Assembly (NCBI GenBank): GCA_937881255.1
Contig: CALGFH010000082.1
Location: forward strand, 1 to 14,793
Direction: 5' to 3'
From: an uncultured Actinomycetes bacterium
GTDB taxonomy: Bacteria > Actinomycetota > CALGFH01
DNA: 14,793 bases
Of this stretch, positions 12,897 to 14,793 are shown in pieces. How positions within the stretch are numbered: the first letter of the stretch is position 1; every line of letters begins with the position of its first letter. The notes under the pieces are model-generated. The model searched no databases. It saw nothing but the letters and a program-made list of their open reading frames with translations, and was not told where the DNA came from. The translations under genes and the position numbers were made by a program.

Positions 12897-13250
12897 TCAA
12901 CCCTTCTTCCTGGCGTGACGGCGGCGGCGCACCAGCTGGCCGGCCCTGGTGGCCCGGACATAGCGGCGGGCCCGCGCGCCCGCCGGGACCATGGCGGCGG
13001 CGGCGCCCAGCGGGCTGAGGGGGACGGCCAGGGTGCAGAGCGGGCGCCGGTCGCCGAAGGCCCGCGACCCGGTCCCGTCGTCGGGTGCCGAGCAGGTGTC
13101 CAGCCAGGCCAGTGGGGCCGAGCGGTGGAACCAGTCGAGCACGTCGAGGTCGAGCAGGGAGCCGGGCGACCAGCGGCTGAACTCCTCGTCGTAGGCCCGC
13201 TTGAAGCCGAACAGGCCCTCGCCGGCCACCAGGGCGGTCCTCTGCGTCAT
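12897..13250 (-). CDS. C-terminal half of a GNAT (CelD/BioF2-like) acetyltransferase, truncated
   Basis: A 117-residue product. FGFKRAYDEEFSRWSPGSLL (about 21-40), DLDVLDWFH, WLDTCSAPDD and the following RRPLCTLAVPLS correspond to the acyl-CoA-binding C-terminal half of GNAT-fold proteins of the CelD/BcsL (BioF2-like) group, which are normally around 350 residues and common in polysaccharide clusters. The N-terminal half is missing, and the region upstream codes for another gene in a different frame. Yet the start has GGAGGAG eight bases upstream and overlaps the preceding stop (ATGA), and the frame is intact. So it may be a working short protein or a fossil kept by its position. The tail is very basic (RRRRHARKKG). 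Confidence 0.7.
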   Translation of the reverse strand: MTQRTALVAGEGLFGFKRAYDEEFSRWSPGSLLDLDVLDWFHRSAPLAWLDTCSAPDDGTGSRAFGDRRPLCTLAVPLSPLGAAAAMVPAGARARRYVRATRAGQLVRRRRHARKKG

Positions 13251-14038
13251 CGTGTGCTCCTCCGGGATTGCCGTTGCCGTACCAGTTGGGCCGCGAACAG
13301 GGCCACGAACCGCGGGTTGCGGTACAGGTAGCGCCGCCAGAGCCGGCGCGGCTCGTGGACCAGGCGGTAGAGCCACTCCAGGCCCAGCCGCTGGAGGGCC
13401 GGCGGGGCCTGGCGCTTGCGGCCCGACAGGAAGTCGAAGGCCGCGCCGACCCCGAGCATGACCATCGGCAGGTCCTTGTGGCCGGCCATCCACCGCTCCT
13501 GCTTGGGGGTCCCCAGCCCCACGAACAGGATCCGGGTGCCGGAGCGGGCCAGGTCGCCGCCGACCCTGGCCTCCTCCTCGGCGGTCAGGGGCCGGAACGG
13601 CGGGCTCCAGCGGTAGGTGATCCGCAGCCCCGGGTACCGCTCGGTGAGGGTCGCGGCGAGGTCGTCGAGGACGTCGTCCTGGCCGCCGTAGAAGCCGACC
13701 GGGATGCCCCGGCGGGCCGCTTCCTCGCAGACCAGCGGGGTCAGGTCGGGCCCGTAGACGCGGGAGGCGCCGGGCACGCCGAGCAGGCGCAGGCCCCAGA
13801 CCAGCGGCATGCCGTCCGGGGTGACCAGGTCGGCCGCCTCCATGAGGGCGTTGTAGCCGGGGTCGTCCCAGCCCTCGATCAGGTTGTTGACCGTGGCCAC
13901 GCAGACATAGCGCGACTCGCCGGCGGCCGCCCAACCCAGGACCTGGTCGGTGGCGTGCCGGTAGCTGGTCGCGTCCACCCGCGTCTGGAGGATGCGGCGC
14001 GACTGGAGCGGCTCGGGCTCGAGCAGGCGGTCGACCAT
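13247..14038 (-). CDS. WecG/TagA/CpsF family glycosyltransferase
   Basis: A 263-residue GT26 enzyme that adds the second sugar, typically ManNAc or ManNAcA, to an undecaprenyl-diphosphate-linked sugar on the inner membrane face. Motifs in order: ATVNN (48-52), the catalytic-type VTPDGMPLVW (D75), RVYGPDL, VGFYGG, LFVGLGTPKQERWM and GVGAAFDFLSGRKRQAPP, ending in the basic EWLYRLVHEPRRLWRRYLYRNP that docks to membrane. ATG at 14038 is two bases after the stop of the sugar transferase gene, and its own stop overlaps the next start. It acts directly after the sugar transferase encoded upstream, so the two should build one disaccharide carrier for surface polysaccharide. Confidence 0.95.
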   Translation of the reverse strand: MVDRLLEPEPLQSRRILQTRVDATSYRHATDQVLGWAAAGESRYVCVATVNNLIEGWDDPGYNALMEAADLVTPDGMPLVWGLRLLGVPGASRVYGPDLTPLVCEEAARRGIPVGFYGGQDDVLDDLAATLTERYPGLRITYRWSPPFRPLTAEEEARVGGDLARSGTRILFVGLGTPKQERWMAGHKDLPMVMLGVGAAFDFLSGRKRQAPPALQRLGLEWLYRLVHEPRRLWRRYLYRNPRFVALFAAQLVRQRQSRRSTR

Positions 14039-14040
14039 GC

Positions 14041-14793
14041 TCAGAAGGCGCCCTTGCCGCCGGCGACCGCCCCGAAGGTCTTGAGCAGGATGTAGAGGTC
14101 GAGGCCGAGCGACCAGTTCTCGATGTAGAAGCGGTCCAGCCCGACCGCCGCCTCGGGGCTGAGCGAGCTGCGGCCGTTGACCTGCCACCAGCCGGTGACG
14201 CCGGCCGGCACCTCGTGGCGCTCGCCCAGCAGCTCGATGTTGGCCGCGACCTGGTCGGCGGGCAGGGGCCGGGGGCCGACCATGCTCATGTGCCCGACCA
14301 GCACGTCCCACAGTTGTGGCAGCTCGTCCAGGCTGGTCCGGCGGATGAACCGCCCCACCCGGGTCAGGCGCGGGTCCGAGGTCATCTTGAAGAACGGGGC
14401 GCTGGTGTCGACGGCCCGGTCGGCGCCGGTGCGCATGGTCCGGAACTTGTGCATCTGGAAGATCTTGCCGTCCTTGGTCACCCGCTGCTGGCGGAAGAAC
14501 ACCGGGCCGGGCGAGGACAGGCGGACGGCCAGGGCGATGACGGCCAGCAGGGGCGCGGTCAGGATCAGGCCGAGCGAGGCCGCCACCAGGTCGAAGCCGC
14601 GCTTGAGCAGGATCTGGCGGCCGTTGAGGCGCACCGGCCGCAGCGAGATGGCGATCGTCGGCCCCACCGTCTGGAAGCACAGCCGCGAGGTCAGCATCCG
14701 CGGCAGGTTGGCCGACACGCGGACCTCGACGCCTTCCTTGCGGGCCGCCTGGGCGACCCAGGAGATGTCCTCGAAGGTGAGCGCCGAGGAGGC
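14041..14793 (-). CDS. Polyprenyl-phosphate sugar-1-phosphate transferase (5' end outside window)
   Basis: The frame is open from the right edge for 250 codons, so the N-terminal membrane domain is missing. The first visible 50 residues (for example ARKEGVEVRVSANLPRML) match the end of the Rossmann-like middle domain of WcaJ/WbaP-type enzymes. Then comes the catalytic bacterial sugar transferase domain: LLKRGFDLVAASLGL re-entrant helix, PGPVFFRQQRV, MHKFRTM, the Asp-Glu pair in RRTSLDELPQLW, MSMVGPRPLP and TGWWQVNGRSSLS, ending near DLYILLKTF. It moves a sugar-1-phosphate from a nucleotide sugar to undecaprenyl phosphate, the first committed step of capsule or exopolysaccharide synthesis. It leads the four-gene minus-strand operon seen here; the rest of the cluster should lie to the right. 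Confidence 0.95.
   Translation of the reverse strand, partial: ASSALTFEDISWVAQAARKEGVEVRVSANLPRMLTSRLCFQTVGPTIAISLRPVRLNGRQILLKRGFDLVAASLGLILTAPLLAVIALAVRLSSPGPVFFRQQRVTKDGKIFQMHKFRTMRTGADRAVDTSAPFFKMTSDPRLTRVGRFIRRTSLDELPQLWDVLVGHMSMVGPRPLPADQVAANIELLGERHEVPAGVTGWWQVNGRSSLSPEAAVGLDRFYIENWSLGLDLYILLKTFGAVAGGKGAF

Overview
The window is very GC-rich, densely packed chromosomal DNA. Third codon positions are almost always G or C, GTG starts are common, and several genes appear to begin at or next to their transcription start with no ribosome-binding site. Together with a DesA3-type desaturase, a DinB-fold (mycothiol-enzyme-like) protein and a DUF3592 membrane protein, this points to an actinomycete-type bacterium (Actinomycetota). 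I cannot place it below phylum. There are 16 protein genes, two of them cut by the window edges. I see no IS element, phage gene or CRISPR array.

Left part (1-4450). A DUF3592 membrane protein runs off the left edge on the minus strand. About 400 bp without a gene follow; they end in what looks like a decayed 3' half of a tRNA. Next comes a minus-strand pair, a three-His-box fatty acid desaturase followed by a YCII-family protein. Its upstream region carries three CAGTTG repeats over a candidate promoter. Divergent from it is a YcaQ/AlkX-type winged-helix protein with a QID motif, probably a DNA glycosylase.

Middle (4098-11677). Two small cupin proteins flank a conserved protein of unknown function. 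Then comes a plus-strand operon: a 910-residue FtsX/MacB-type ABC permease, two different ABC ATPases, a fumarylacetoacetate-hydrolase-family enzyme and a DinB-family protein. The first ATPase overlaps the permease by 11 bp, and the last two enzymes join through ATGA and GTGA overlaps. The second ATPase has no ATG, GTG or TTG in a plausible place and seems to start at CTG. A very stable GC hairpin ends the DinB frame. A YbbN-type thioredoxin-TPR protein follows.

Right part (11681-14793, all minus strand). This is a translationally coupled operon: polyprenyl-phosphate sugar transferase (runs off the right edge), WecG/TagA/CpsF glycosyltransferase, a gene holding only the C-terminal half of a GNAT acetyltransferase, and a flavin monooxygenase resembling the FAD domain of salicylyl-CoA/anthraniloyl-CoA hydroxylases. 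The first two genes build lipid-linked sugar for surface polysaccharide. The role of the last two in that operon is unclear and is the least expected part of the window.

No single locus here is clearly a new defence or mobile system. The best leads are the monooxygenase and half-GNAT inside a glycan operon, the FAH-DinB pair coupled to an unusual two-ATPase exporter, the CTG start, and the tRNA relic.
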